Of a stretch of 64,000 bases of DNA, positions 9,039-18,376 are shown piece after piece. This stretch comes from Paracoccus saliphilus. Lineage in GTDB: Bacteria > Pseudomonadota > Alphaproteobacteria > Rhodobacterales > Rhodobacteraceae. The translations under genes and the position numbers were made by a program. How positions within the stretch are numbered: the stretch's first letter is position 1; every line of letters starts with the position of its first letter. Under the pieces are notes generated by a model that was not told the DNA's origin, did no database searches, and saw only the letters and a list, made by a program, of their open reading frames with translations. The DNA lies in the NCBI GenBank assembly GCA_003255745.1, contig QKYL01000187.1:1-64000 (forward strand), read 5' to 3'.

Positions 9039-11285
9039 CTATTGCTGCGCCAGCCAGGCGGCGACGGGACCACGCACGCTGTTCACGCCGGCGGCCTCGG
9101 CCTCTTCGATGACCTGCCGCAGCTCGATGATCGAGACCCGCCGAATCAGGTGCTTGACCGGCCCGATCGAAGCCGGGCGCATCGACAGGCGGCGGATGCC
9201 CAGGGCGGCAAAGACCAGCGCCTCGATGGGCCGACCCGCGTCCTCGCCGCAGAAGGACAATGGCACGCGCGCCTCCTCGCAGCGGGCGATGATCTGGCGC
9301 AGCATGGCCAGAAAGGACGGGTTCAGCGTGTCATAGCGGCGCCGGACGCGCTCGTTCTCGCGGTCGGCGGCAAAGAAGAACTGCTTGAGGTCATTGCCGC
9401 CGATCGAGATGAAGTCGCACATCTCAAAGAAACGACGCGGCGCGAAGGCCAGCGCGGGCGTCTCCAGCATGGCGCCCACGCGGATGTCGCTTGGCATCTG
9501 GTGGCCAAGCCGCTTTTCGCGCGCGACCTCCTCCATCAGCATGCGATAGGCGGCCTCGTATTCTGTGATGTCCGCGATAAAAGGGAACATCACGTGCAGC
9601 GGGCGCCCGACGCTGGCGCGGATCAGTGCCTGCAGCTGCATCCGCAAAACACCGCGCTTGTCCAGGCCCACGCGGATCGCGCGCCAGCCCATCGCCGGGT
9701 TGGGTTCGTCCTGCGGCTTCATGTAGGGCAGGACCTTGTCCGATCCGATGTCCAGCGTGCGGAACATCACCGGCTTGCCCTGGGCGTTGTCCAGGACCCG
9801 CGCGTAAAGCCCCGCCAGTTCGGCCCGCCGGGGCACATGGTTGCGGATCAGGAACTGCAGCTCGGTCCGGAACAGCCCCACGCCTTCGGCGCCCGATCCC
9901 TCCAACGACGGAAGGTCGGCCATCAGCCCGGCGTTCATGTAAAGCTGGATGGTCGTGCCGCAGGTGCCCGTGGCGGGCAGGCTGCGCAGGCTGGCATAGC
10001 GGTCCTGAGCCTCGGCCTGCATGGCGATCTTGTCCAGGAAAGCCTTGGCGACGCTTTCCTCGGGGCGCAGGTGGACGATGCCCTGGTCGCCGTCAATCAG
10101 CACCGGATCGCCGTTCAGCGCCTCGGTGGTGATGCGGCTGGCATGGATGATCAGCGGAATGGCCAGCGCGCGGGCCACAATGGCGGCATGGCTGCCGACC
10201 GAGCCTTCCTCCAGGATCACGCCCTTCAGCCGCCGCCCGTATTCCAGCAGCTCGGCCGGGCCGATGTTGCGCGCGACCAGGATGGGCCGGTCTGGCATGG
10301 CGGCGCCGGTATCGACGCCCTGCCCGGTCAGGATGCGCAGCAGGCGGTTCGACAGGTCGTCCAGATCGTGCAGCCGGTCGCGCAGGTAGGGGTCGCCGGC
10401 CATCTCCAGCCGCGCGCGTGCGGTGGACTGTTCCTTTTCCACCGCAGCCTCGGCCGACAGGCCAAGGCGGATGTCCTCCTCCATGCGCTTCAGCCAGCTG
10501 CGCGAATGGGCGAACATCCGATAGGTTTCCAGCACTGCGGCATGATCGCCATCGCCCCCCATGTCGGCGGCCGCCACCATGGTATCCACGGTGCTGCGCA
10601 GGCGCTCGACCCCTTCGTGCAGGCGGGCCAGTTCCTTGTCGGGATCGTCGCCCACGGGGTTGGCGATCACCACGCGCGGCTCGTGCAGCCAGACGCGGCC
10701 CTCGGCTGCGCCCTCCTGTCCGGTGGCGCCTCGGATCATCAGCGGAAAGCGGTGGGCGGGCGGCATGCTGTCGGCTTGGCTGCCCTGAAAGGCGCCCAGC
10801 TCGGTCATCTCGGCCAGCACCATCGCGACCACCTCCAGGCCATAGACCTCGTCGTCGGAAAACTGCCGCGCGGTGCTGCACTGAACCACCAGAACGCCAA
10901 GCCGTTCGCCCACCCGCTGGATCGGAACGCCCAGAAAGGCCGGGAACACCTCTTCGCCGGTTTCCGGCATGAAGCGGAAGCCGGGCTCGGCGGGGGCATT
11001 GGCGGTGTTCACATGGCGGCCGGTGCGGGCAACGCGCCCCACCAGACCCTCTCCCAGGCGCAGCCGCGTCTGGTGGACGGCCTCGGGGCGCAGCCCTTCG
11101 GTCGCGCACAGCTCCAGTGTCTCAGCATCGCGGAACAGGTAGATCGAGCAGACCTCGGTCCCCATTGAATCCGCGATGTGATGGGTGATCTGGTCAAGCC
11201 GGTCCTGGCCGCCGCCTGCGGCCGCCAGGATCTCCTTCAGCCGCCGCAGCAGCTTGCGCGAGTCGCTGTCCGTGCGATCCTGCAT
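9039..11285 (-). CDS. ptsP: Phosphoenolpyruvate-protein phosphotransferase PtsP (EI-Ntr)
   Basis: Enzyme I of the nitrogen-related phosphotransferase system, 748 residues, cytosolic. It takes phosphate from PEP and passes it to NPr and then EIIA-Ntr, a regulatory rather than sugar-transporting cascade. An N-terminal GAF domain (about residues 20-165) precedes the phosphohistidine domain with VGSHAAIVARALAIPL, whose His366 is the phosphorylated residue. The TIM-barrel has FRTLDIGSDK, GVGLFRTELQFL and the C-terminal ISIGGNDLKQFFFAADR and LSFCGEDAGRP motifs. In some bacteria the GAF domain senses glutamine. It lies directly downstream of lysC, as in other Rhodobacterales. Confidence 0.95.
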   Translation of the reverse strand: MQDRTDSDSRKLLRRLKEILAAAGGGQDRLDQITHHIADSMGTEVCSIYLFRDAETLELCATEGLRPEAVHQTRLRLGEGLVGRVARTGRHVNTANAPAEPGFRFMPETGEEVFPAFLGVPIQRVGERLGVLVVQCSTARQFSDDEVYGLEVVAMVLAEMTELGAFQGSQADSMPPAHRFPLMIRGATGQEGAAEGRVWLHEPRVVIANPVGDDPDKELARLHEGVERLRSTVDTMVAAADMGGDGDHAAVLETYRMFAHSRSWLKRMEEDIRLGLSAEAAVEKEQSTARARLEMAGDPYLRDRLHDLDDLSNRLLRILTGQGVDTGAAMPDRPILVARNIGPAELLEYGRRLKGVILEEGSVGSHAAIVARALAIPLIIHASRITTEALNGDPVLIDGDQGIVHLRPEESVAKAFLDKIAMQAEAQDRYASLRSLPATGTCGTTIQLYMNAGLMADLPSLEGSGAEGVGLFRTELQFLIRNHVPRRAELAGLYARVLDNAQGKPVMFRTLDIGSDKVLPYMKPQDEPNPAMGWRAIRVGLDKRGVLRMQLQALIRASVGRPLHVMFPFIADITEYEAAYRMLMEEVAREKRLGHQMPSDIRVGAMLETPALAFAPRRFFEMCDFISIGGNDLKQFFFAADRENERVRRRYDTLNPSFLAMLRQIIARCEEARVPLSFCGEDAGRPIEALVFAALGIRRLSMRPASIGPVKHLIRRVSIIELRQVIEEAEAAGVNSVRGPVAAWLAQQ

Positions 11286-11342
11286 CGCCTGCCCGCCCTC
11301 TGCCTGCGCGATAGCCCCCGTTCAGGGTCCGAACCGAAAGGC

Positions 11343-12599
11343 TTACGCCTTTTCCAGTTCGAAGGCATCATGCAGCGCCTGCACGGCCAGTTCCATGTAT
11401 TTCCGGTCGATCAGCACCGAAATCTTGATCTCGGACGTGGCGATGACCTTGATGTTCACGTTCTCGTCGGCCAGGGCCTTGAACATGCGCGCGGCGACGC
11501 CCGCATGGCTGCGCATGCCGATGCCGACGACGCTGACCTTGGCGACCTCGGTGTCGATGTTCAGCTCGTCATAGGCGATGGTGCCGGCCTGGCGGGCCTC
11601 TTCCATGGCCCGCTTGGCGCGCTCGACCTGGTTGATCGGCACCGAGAAGGTCATGTCGGTCACCGAACCCGGATGATCGTCATAGTCCTTTTCGGAAATG
11701 TTCTGCACGATCATGTCCACGTTCACGCCGGCCTCGGCCAGGGGCGCGAAGATGGCGGCCGAGATGCCGGGCCGGTCCTCGACCGTCACCAAGGTGATCT
11801 TGGCCTCGTCGCGCGAAGAGGCGACGCCGTTGACGACTTTCGATTCCATGATTTCATCCTCATCGCAGATCAGCGTGCCGGAATTCTCGTCGGTATCCTC
11901 GAACGAGGATAGCACCCGCAGCCGCACCTTGTATCGCATCGCCAGTTCCACAGACCGGGTCTGCAGGACCTTGGCGCCCAGGCTGGCCAGTTCCAGCATT
12001 TCCTCGAAGGCGATCTTTTCCAGCTTGCGCGCCCGCGAGGTGATGCGCGGGTCGGTCGTATAGACTCCGTCCACATCGGTGTAGATGTCGCAACGCTCGG
12101 CCCCGAAGGCGGCGGCAAAGGCGACGGCGGTCGTGTCCGACCCGCCCCGGCCCAGGGTGGTGATCCGCCCGTCCTGCGCCACGCCCTGAAAGCCCGCGAC
12201 CACGGCGACGCGGAAGCCTTCGGCGAATTTCTGATCCAGGTTCTTGCGGGGGATGTCCATGAAGCGCGCGGCCGAATGGGCGGCGGTGGTGTTGATCGGC
12301 ACCTGCCAGCCCTGCCAGCTGCGCGCGGGCACGCCCATTTCCTGCAGGGTCAGGGCCATCAGGCCGGCGGTCACGTTCTCGCCCGAGCTGACAACGGCGT
12401 CGTATTCGCGCGCATCGAACAGGGGCGAGGTCTGTTCAACCCAGCCCACCAGTTCGTTGGTCTTGCCCGACATGGCGCTGACGATGACGATGACGTCAAA
12501 GCCCCGCTCGACCTCGCGCTGCACCTTATGGGCTGCGTTTTTGATCCGGTCCAGGTCGGCCACCGAGGTGCCGCCGAATTTCATCACCAGAAGCGGCAT
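11343..12599 (-). CDS. lysC: Aspartate kinase
   Basis: Phosphorylates L-aspartate to 4-phosphoaspartate, the entry step to lysine, threonine, methionine and diaminopimelate. The 418-residue protein begins [13 protein letters not shown], the kinase nucleotide-binding signature, and contains [13 protein letters not shown] and [13 protein letters not shown]. Two ACT domains fill the C-terminus (about residues 265-415) and normally mediate feedback inhibition by lysine and/or threonine. The ATG at 12599 is preferred to the GTG at 12602 because a GGAGG lies at proper distance from the ATG. A 57-base gap separates it from ptsP. Confidence 0.96.
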   Translation of the reverse strand: MPLLVMKFGGTSVADLDRIKNAAHKVQREVERGFDVIVIVSAMSGKTNELVGWVEQTSPLFDAREYDAVVSSGENVTAGLMALTLQEMGVPARSWQGWQVPINTTAAHSAARFMDIPRKNLDQKFAEGFRVAVVAGFQGVAQDGRITTLGRGGSDTTAVAFAAAFGAERCDIYTDVDGVYTTDPRITSRARKLEKIAFEEMLELASLGAKVLQTRSVELAMRYKVRLRVLSSFEDTDENSGTLICDEDEIMESKVVNGVASSRDEAKITLVTVEDRPGISAAIFAPLAEAGVNVDMIVQNISEKDYDDHPGSVTDMTFSVPINQVERAKRAMEEARQAGTIAYDELNIDTEVAKVSVVGIGMRSHAGVAARMFKALADENVNIKVIATSEIKISVLIDRKYMELAVQALHDAFELEKA

Positions 12600-12696
12600 C
12601 ACGGGCCTCCAGCCAGGGGTTGAGTGTCGGCGGGGCTTGTATGGGGGGCGCGGTGAAAGGGCAAGGGCTTCCGCGCGCTATGGCGGCCGGGGCGCC

Positions 12697-13110
12697 TCAG
12701 TTCGCCTTCTGGCGGGGCAGGAAGGGCAGGGGGGCCACCGGTACCCCCTCCTCGATCAGCTTGCGGGCCTCCTCGGGGCGGGCCTCGCCGTGAATCGCGC
12801 GGGACGGGCGGTCGCCCTGATGCATGGCGCGCGCCTCCTCGGCAAAGCGCAGGCCGACATAGTCGGAGTTCTCCTCGACCTTGCGGCGCAGCGCCTCCAG
12901 CGCGGCCTCGGCGGGGTTGCGCGGGGCACTCAGCGCCGGGGCGCGCTTTTCGGCGACGGCAGGCGCCATCAGCGCCTTTTCCACCTGGGTCGATCCGCAG
13001 GCCGCGCAGGTCACTTGGCCCGAATCCTGCATCGCCCGGAACCCCTCGGACGAGCGGAACCAGCCGTCGAAATCATGGCCATTGTCGCAGCGCAAGGCAT
13101 AGCGGATCAT
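12697..13110 (-). CDS. DUF1178 family protein
   Basis: Small protein of 137 residues. It starts MIRYALRCDNGHDFDGWF, the conserved N-terminus of the DUF1178 family, and carries cysteines at CDNGH and CAACGSTQVEKALMAP that look like a zinc ribbon. A charged, alanine-rich C-terminal half follows. Its function is unknown; the family is widespread in alpha- and betaproteobacteria. AGGAG precedes the ATG at 13110. It could be co-transcribed with the KDO-transferase gene that lies upstream of it on the same strand. Confidence 0.85.
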   Translation of the reverse strand: MIRYALRCDNGHDFDGWFRSSEGFRAMQDSGQVTCAACGSTQVEKALMAPAVAEKRAPALSAPRNPAEAALEALRRKVEENSDYVGLRFAEEARAMHQGDRPSRAIHGEARPEEARKLIEEGVPVAPLPFLPRQKAN

Positions 13111-13144
13111 CGCGAGGCTCCTGTCATCTGCCTGTTATATCGGG

Positions 13145-14347
13145 TCAGCCGCGACGCTGCGCAAGATCATCCAGCCGCGCGATCAGCGCGGCCGGATCGC
13201 CCGCCCGCGCCACCAGGACGGCCCGCGCGCGATCGCCCATCGCCCGCGCCTCTTCGGGCCGCGCGGCCAGCCGTGCCAGCATGTCAGGCAGAGATGCTGA
13301 CGTGACCTCACGGGCCGCGCCCGCCGCTTCCAGCGCGTCGAAGGCTTCCAGAAAATTGCCGAAATGCGGGCCGCGCAGCAGGGCGCAGCGATGGGCGGCG
13401 GGTTCCCACGGCGTGTGTCCGCCATGATCCTGCAGGCTGCCGCCGACCAGGCAGATCCCGGCGCGGGCATACCAGCGCGCCATTTCCCCCAGCGTGTCGG
13501 CCAGCAGGACACCGCCACCGGGCGCTTCCCCGGCGCCGGCGCTGCGCCGCGTCAAGGCCAGCCCCCGCGCCCGGACCAGCGCCGCGACATCATCCGCCCG
13601 CTGCGGGTGCCGCGGCGCCAGGATCAGGCGCAGGTCGTGCTGCCCCGCGCGCGCCGCGGCGAATGCATCAAGGATAGGCCCATCCTCGCCCTCATGCGTC
13701 GAAGCGGCCATGATCGTGCGGTCGCGTATCGGATCGTCGGCGGGCGGTGCGATGGCGGCCGGGGCCAGCAGTTTCAGGTCCAACCGCGGCAGCAGCGCGC
13801 CCGCAGGCAGGCCGAGGCACAGCAGCCGCGACTCGCTGGCCTGATCTTGTGCCGACAGGGCCGCGATCCGCCCCAGCATCGGCCCGATCACGCGCGGCAA
13901 CCGGCCCCACGTCGCGGCCGATCGTTCCGACATGCGCGCGCCGATCGTGGCCTGCGTCACGCCCCACTCGGCCAGCAGGCGCGACCGCAGGGGCCAGAAC
14001 TCACCTTCAACAGTCAGGGCCAGGCAGGGGGAGGTCGCCTTCAGGAACCGGTTCAAGGTGGCCGGCAGGTCAAGGGGCGCCAGCCGCGCGGGCAGGCCCC
14101 AGCCGCGGACCAGATCGCGTCCGGTTTCGGTGTTGGCGGTCACCTGCACCGGATGCCGGGCGGCCAGCGCCTCGATCACCAGGCGGGCCGAGGTCAGTTC
14201 CCCCACAGAGGCGCCGTGAACCCAGATCGCCGCCGGGGCCGGTTCCGATCCGTCGACCAGCCGTTCGCGCAGCCGTTGCGATCCGCCCAGACGCGCCCTG
14301 AGCCGCAGCGCGGATTCGGCGATGCGGGTCGTGGCCTCATAGATCAT
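13145..14347 (-). CDS. waaA: 3-deoxy-D-manno-octulosonic acid transferase
   Basis: Transfers KDO from CMP-KDO to the lipid A precursor on the inner leaflet of the inner membrane. The 400-residue protein has the glycosyltransferase N-terminal domain with IWVHGASVGELTSA and ANTETGRDL, then the GT-B C-terminal half with AASTHEGEDG, LAPRHPQR and the GGHTPWEPAAH donor-site region. It is slightly shorter than the about 425-residue E. coli protein and lacks an obvious N-terminal TM anchor. The ATG at 14347 was chosen because the open frame extending further upstream reads through the adjacent tRNA gene. Confidence 0.88.
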   Translation of the reverse strand: MIYEATTRIAESALRLRARLGGSQRLRERLVDGSEPAPAAIWVHGASVGELTSARLVIEALAARHPVQVTANTETGRDLVRGWGLPARLAPLDLPATLNRFLKATSPCLALTVEGEFWPLRSRLLAEWGVTQATIGARMSERSAATWGRLPRVIGPMLGRIAALSAQDQASESRLLCLGLPAGALLPRLDLKLLAPAAIAPPADDPIRDRTIMAASTHEGEDGPILDAFAAARAGQHDLRLILAPRHPQRADDVAALVRARGLALTRRSAGAGEAPGGGVLLADTLGEMARWYARAGICLVGGSLQDHGGHTPWEPAAHRCALLRGPHFGNFLEAFDALEAAGAAREVTSASLPDMLARLAARPEEARAMGDRARAVLVARAGDPAALIARLDDLAQRRG

Positions 14348-14375
14348 GCAGGGGGAACCCTCGCGGATATTTAGG

Positions 14376-14449
14376 TGGAGGTGGGTACCGGAATCGAACC
14401 GGTCTTCACGGATTTGCAATCCGGTGCGTAACCTCTCCGCCAACCCACC
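14376..14449 (-). tRNA. tRNA-Cys(GCA)
   Basis: On the minus strand a full cloverleaf reads from acceptor GGTGGGT through an anticodon loop TTGCAAA (anticodon GCA) to the T arm GGTTCGATTCC, and the 3' acceptor ACCCACC pairs with the 5' end. The discriminator base is U73, an identity element of tRNA-Cys, and CCA is encoded. A single copy lies between waaA and the divergent methyltransferase-like gene. Confidence 0.97.
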
Positions 14450-14599
14450 GCCGTCGAGAGTGCGGGTGTCATAGTGGATTGCCGCAGCCCTTGCAAGACG
14501 CGAAGCGGCGCGAGGCTGCTCTGGACGATCAGCGGCGTTGCCCAGACTCGGGAAACATGGCAATAAGCAGGCATCAAGATCGAGCAGAGGTTCCCCGAC

Positions 14600-15253
14600 A
14601 TGACCGATTTCGCCGCGCGGCGCACGATGATGGTGGACACGCAGGTCCGCCCCAGCGACGTCACGAAGTTTCCCGTGATCGAGGCGATGCTGACGATCCC
14701 GCGCGAGGAATTCGTGCCTGCCAGCCGCCGCGCCGTCGCCTATTCGGGCGAGAACCTGGACATCGGCCACAACCGCGTGCTGCTGGAGCCGCGCACCCTG
14801 GCCAAGATGGTCGATGCGCTGGACATCCAGCCCGACGAGCTGGTGCTGGACGTGGCCTGCGGCTACGGCTACTCGGCCGCCGTCATGGCCCGCATGGCCG
14901 AGGCGGTCGTGGCCATCGAGGATGATGCCGAACTTACCGCCGAGGCGGAGCGCCGCCTGTCCGAGGCGGGCATCTACAACGTTGCCGTCCTTCAGGCGCC
15001 CCTGACGGCGGGCGAACCCAAGCAGGGCCCCTATGATGTCATCCTGATCGAGGGCGCCGTCGAGGAGGTGCCCGCCGCGATCATCGACCAATTGCGCGAC
15101 GGCGGCCGCATTGCCGCCCTGTTCCGCGAAGGCGCGCTGGGTGTCGCCCGCATCGGCCACCGGGTGAACGGCCAGATCAGCTGGCGCTATTCCTTCAACG
15201 CAAACGCACCTATGCTGGCGGGCTTCGACCGCGCGCGGGGGTTTTCGCTGTGA
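14600..15253 (+). CDS. Divergent protein-L-isoaspartate O-methyltransferase-like protein
   Basis: A 217-residue class I SAM-dependent methyltransferase. [19 protein letters not shown] is motif [17 protein letters not shown] the ribose-binding strand, and [14 protein letters not shown] motif II. The N-terminus [15 protein letters not shown] and [16 protein letters not shown] resemble the PCMT family. However, the segment that in true PIMTs reads G-x-T-I-S-Q-P is [14 protein letters not shown] here, so repair of isoaspartate is doubtful. It overlaps the next gene by 4 bases (GTGA), a conserved pairing with tolC in Rhodobacterales. Its substrate is unknown. Confidence 0.8.
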   Translation: MTDFAARRTMMVDTQVRPSDVTKFPVIEAMLTIPREEFVPASRRAVAYSGENLDIGHNRVLLEPRTLAKMVDALDIQPDELVLDVACGYGYSAAVMARMAEAVVAIEDDAELTAEAERRLSEAGIYNVAVLQAPLTAGEPKQGPYDVILIEGAVEEVPAAIIDQLRDGGRIAALFREGALGVARIGHRVNGQISWRYSFNANAPMLAGFDRARGFSL

Positions 15254-16641
15254 CGGTCCGGGCGCGCCTTGTGGGCTTTGCGCTGCTGGCCATGGCGGCC
15301 GCCATGCCCGCCCGGGCCGAATCACTGGCCGATACGATGGTGGCCGCTTATCGCCACTCGGCGCTGATCGAACAGAACCGCGCCGTGCTGCGCGCCGCGG
15401 ACGAGGACGTGGCCGCATCGGTCGCGGCCCTCAGGCCGGTGGTCCAGTGGATCGCCCGCCACGCGGCGCAGCGGGACGAAGGCGGGACCACGGCGCGATC
15501 AACCTCGCTGACGTTGACCAGCTCGGTCACGCTTTATGATTTCGGCCGCTCGCAGCTGGCCATCGACGGGGCAAAGGAGCAGGTTCTGGCCACGCGGCAG
15601 GCGCTGGTCGCAGTTGAACAGGACGTGCTGCTGTCGGCCACCGCCGCCTATTTCGAGGTGCTCGAGGCGATCCAGCAGGTCGCCCTGCAACAGAACTCGG
15701 TCGAGGTTCTGTCGCGCGAACGCCAGGCAGCGCAGGACCGTTTTGACGTGGGCGAGATCACTGTAACGGACGTGGCACTGGCCGATGCGCAGCTGGCGGC
15801 CACCCGGGCTGCCCTAGCGGCCGCCAACGGCCGTCTGGAAGTTGCGCGCGAAAGCTATCTGGCCGTCGCGGGCCGGCAGGCCGACAGCCTCTCGGCGCCG
15901 CCTTCGTTGCCCAGGCTGCCCGATACGCTGGACGAGGCACGGATCATCGCACAACGCAGCCACCCGGCGATCCTGCAGGCGCAGCGCCAAGCCGCCGCCG
16001 CCGAGATTGGCGTCGCGGCCGCCGCAGCCGAACGAAATCCCACCCTGTCGGGCACCGCCAGCATCGGCGTCAACCGGGCCCCGCAGACGCGGCTGGGCGC
16101 CGGGTTGGGTTACGACACCACAAACTCGGCCTCGGTGGGGCTGGAACTCAGCCAGACGCTGTATTCCGGGGGACGGCTATCGGCCGCGTATCGCCGCGCC
16201 ATGGCGCAGCGGGACCAGGCGCGTTCGGCACTGCTGAATATTTCGCGCCAGGTCAGCCAGACCGTGGGCGAAACCTGGGCCAACATTGGCGTGGCCCGCG
16301 CCCAGATCACCGCGATCGACCAGCAGATCTCGGCCGCGCAGCAGGCCTATGACGGCGTACGCGAGGAGGCGCTGCTGGGCGCGCGCACCACGCTGGATGT
16401 GCTGGATTCCGAACAGGCGCTGCTCGAGGCGCGGGCGGACCGGATCACGGCCGAATCCAACCTTCAGTTAGCGCATTATCAACTTCTCTCGGCTATGGGT
16501 CGGTTGACGGTAGAACACCTCAACCTGGGAATTCCCACCTATGACCCTTCGCAGTATTATAGTGCCGTGCGTGATGCACCTTTCACCAGTAAGCAGGGCG
16601 AAAGCCTGGACCGGGTCCTGCGCGCCATCGGCCGCAACTGA
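15250..16641 (+). CDS. tolC: TolC family outer-membrane efflux protein
   Basis: A 463-residue outer-membrane channel component for type I secretion and RND or ABC efflux. A signal peptide (about residues 1-23, ending PARA) is followed by two repeated OEP domains, typical of the TolC trimer. Visible motifs are [15 protein letters not shown] in the first half and the matching [15 protein letters not shown] in the second, and the coiled-coil ends with [17 protein letters not shown]. The start is GTG at 15250, overlapping the preceding stop. No inner-membrane pump or adaptor gene is adjacent, so it is probably shared by several systems. Confidence 0.9.
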   Translation: MTVRARLVGFALLAMAAAMPARAESLADTMVAAYRHSALIEQNRAVLRAADEDVAASVAALRPVVQWIARHAAQRDEGGTTARSTSLTLTSSVTLYDFGRSQLAIDGAKEQVLATRQALVAVEQDVLLSATAAYFEVLEAIQQVALQQNSVEVLSRERQAAQDRFDVGEITVTDVALADAQLAATRAALAAANGRLEVARESYLAVAGRQADSLSAPPSLPRLPDTLDEARIIAQRSHPAILQAQRQAAAAEIGVAAAAAERNPTLSGTASIGVNRAPQTRLGAGLGYDTTNSASVGLELSQTLYSGGRLSAAYRRAMAQRDQARSALLNISRQVSQTVGETWANIGVARAQITAIDQQISAAQQAYDGVREEALLGARTTLDVLDSEQALLEARADRITAESNLQLAHYQLLSAMGRLTVEHLNLGIPTYDPSQYYSAVRDAPFTSKQGESLDRVLRAIGRN

Positions 16642-16664
16642 ACCATCCACGGGCGGGGTGCAGG

Positions 16665-17225
16665 ATGGCTGAACCCCGCACCGATCCCGACATGGCGGAT
16701 GTAACACGCCTTTATGCGGATATCGGCGCCGCTCTGGCAACGATCCGGCAGATCGTTGCGCGCGAACTGCCCGACCGCAACCCCGCCGATGTCGTGCAGG
16801 AGGATGCAAACAGCTTCCTGGCGCGTCGCTTGGCCGAGCCCGCGCCGCCCGTGCCGTTGGCGGCGCCCCAGCCACCCGCACCCGCAGCGGCGGCCGAGAT
16901 GCCGCAGCCCGCGATCGTCCAGACCGTCTCGGCGCAAGCCGCCTTCGCCTGGCCCGCCTGGTCGGCCGTGCCGCCGCTTCAGCCGCCCATGCAGGCGCAG
17001 GCCGATCCGGCGCCCGAAGCCGCGTCACCGCCACATGTCCCCACTGCGGCTGACGGCACGGCCCTCATCAGGCTGCCGTTTGATGATTCGCTGCGGGACG
17101 CGCTGCGCGAGATGATCCGCGAGGAACTGCACGGAGAGATGGGAGCCCGCTTTTCGGCCAATCTGCGGGCCGTCATCCGACGAGAGGTCGCGCAGACGCT
17201 GGATGATCGCCTGCTGCACGGCTAG
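16665..17225 (+). CDS. PopZ-like (DUF2497-type) protein, candidate
   Basis: A 186-residue soluble protein that I cannot assign with certainty. The N-terminal part has a helix IGAALATIRQIVARE, similar in spacing and chemistry to the MEEILASIRRII helix of PopZ polar-organising proteins. A Pro/Ala-rich linker (about residues 46-120) follows, then a charged helical C-terminus with LREMIREELHGEMG and IRREVAQTLDDR. This helix, linker, helices layout is that of PopZ, and a DUF2497 gene follows tolC in other alphaproteobacteria. GGTGCAGG precedes the ATG. Nothing catalytic is visible. Confidence 0.55.
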   Translation: MAEPRTDPDMADVTRLYADIGAALATIRQIVARELPDRNPADVVQEDANSFLARRLAEPAPPVPLAAPQPPAPAAAAEMPQPAIVQTVSAQAAFAWPAWSAVPPLQPPMQAQADPAPEAASPPHVPTAADGTALIRLPFDDSLRDALREMIREELHGEMGARFSANLRAVIRREVAQTLDDRLLHG

Positions 17226-17234
17226 GCAGCCGCG

Positions 17235-18341
17235 TCAGTTCAGGAAGCCCTCCGGATCGACGCTTTCAAAGCCCCGGCGTACCTCAAAGTGGACCACCCC
17301 GTCCCTGCCGGCCGAGCCCAAGCTCTGGCCGGCGGTGACGCTGTCCCCCTTGGCAACGTTCACCGTGTCCAGCCCCGCATAGACAGTCATCAGGTCGCCT
17401 TCGTGGCGCACCACGATGATCGGCACGCCCGCCGTGTCGCGGGTGATCGCCGCGACGCTGCCCGCGCCCGCCGCCGCGACCGGCGTGCCCGAGGGCGCAG
17501 CGATGTCGATGCCGTCGTTGCGGCCTTTGTCATAGACCCGCACGATCGACCCATCCACCGGCATCCTGAACCGCCCGCTGCCGGATGCCGCAGTCCGCGT
17601 CGCGCCGAGGTCGGTGCTTGGGGCCTCGGGGGCGGGGGCGCCTGCGGGCGGGGTCGCCTCGTCCGGCAGCGGCTGCGCGGCCGAGGGGGGCTGGGGCGTC
17701 GGGCTGCCTTGGCCGGGCGCGGTTGCGGCCAGGCGGTCCGGTCGCTGGCCTGCCTGCGGTACGATCAGCCGCTGGCCGACCCGCAGGCTCATGTCGTCGG
17801 GCAGGCCATTCCAGGCTGCCAGGTCCTGCACCGTCACACCATAGCGGCGTGCCACCGACCAGGCCGTCTCTCCCGAAGTCACAACATGTTCACGCGGCGT
17901 GCTGGCCGCAGACTGGGGCGCAGCCTGGTCCACGGACTGCCCCGCAAAGGGATCAGTCACGATGGCCTCCGCTCCCGCGGAGGGCGCGGTCCCCACCCCC
18001 ACCTGGCGCGGCAGAACCAGCACGGCACCTGTATTCAGGGGCGCATCGGCGGGAAGTGCGTTGTGGCTGGCCAGTTCCGCAGGGTTCAGGCCCAACCGCG
18101 CGGCCACTGCCGTCGGCGTCTCTCCGGCTTGGGCCAAGGCCACCTGGCCGTTGCCAAATGTGATCACGCCCCGGTCATCGGGCGCCGGGCGCGGCGTGGC
18201 TGCGGCGGCGGCATCGGCCGTGCCAAGGCCGCCCATCAGCCCGCGCAGGTCAGGATCAAAGCGTCCGTTCGCCCCGCATCCGGCCAGCGCCACCAGCGCC
18301 GCCAGGGTGACGACCCTGCCTGAAATTGCCTTGTGCTTCAT
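17235..18341 (-). CDS. nlpD: NlpD-like lipoprotein with LysM and degenerate LytM domain
   Basis: A 368-residue envelope lipoprotein. The signal peptide ends in the lipobox LAGC (Cys at about residue 21). Two LysM modules follow (about residues 60-115 and 155-200; second one HVVTSGETAWSVARRYGV), binding peptidoglycan, then a Pro-rich linker and a C-terminal M23/LytM fold. The catalytic H-x-G-x-D is NDGID and the H-x-H is VVH, so two metal ligands are missing. As in E. coli NlpD and EnvC, it is probably an activator of cell-wall amidases rather than a hydrolase. The ATG at 18341 was chosen for its signal peptide and GAGGA; a longer form from 18380 would bury the signal. Confidence 0.85.
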   Translation of the reverse strand: MKHKAISGRVVTLAALVALAGCGANGRFDPDLRGLMGGLGTADAAAAATPRPAPDDRGVITFGNGQVALAQAGETPTAVAARLGLNPAELASHNALPADAPLNTGAVLVLPRQVGVGTAPSAGAEAIVTDPFAGQSVDQAAPQSAASTPREHVVTSGETAWSVARRYGVTVQDLAAWNGLPDDMSLRVGQRLIVPQAGQRPDRLAATAPGQGSPTPQPPSAAQPLPDEATPPAGAPAPEAPSTDLGATRTAASGSGRFRMPVDGSIVRVYDKGRNDGIDIAAPSGTPVAAAGAGSVAAITRDTAGVPIIVVRHEGDLMTVYAGLDTVNVAKGDSVTAGQSLGSAGRDGVVHFEVRRGFESVDPEGFLN

Positions 18342-18376
18342 CACTCGTCCTCGGCCTGCCTTATGGTGGCCGGGGA

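Noticed and set aside
12600..12696. Lysine riboswitch upstream of lysC
   Set aside because: The gap is under 100 bases and shows none of the conserved lysine-riboswitch core.
14348..15418. An open frame extending waaA upstream by more than 350 codons
   Set aside because: It runs through the tRNA-Cys gene and antisense to the methyltransferase gene and tolC; the KDO transferase family begins at about 14347.
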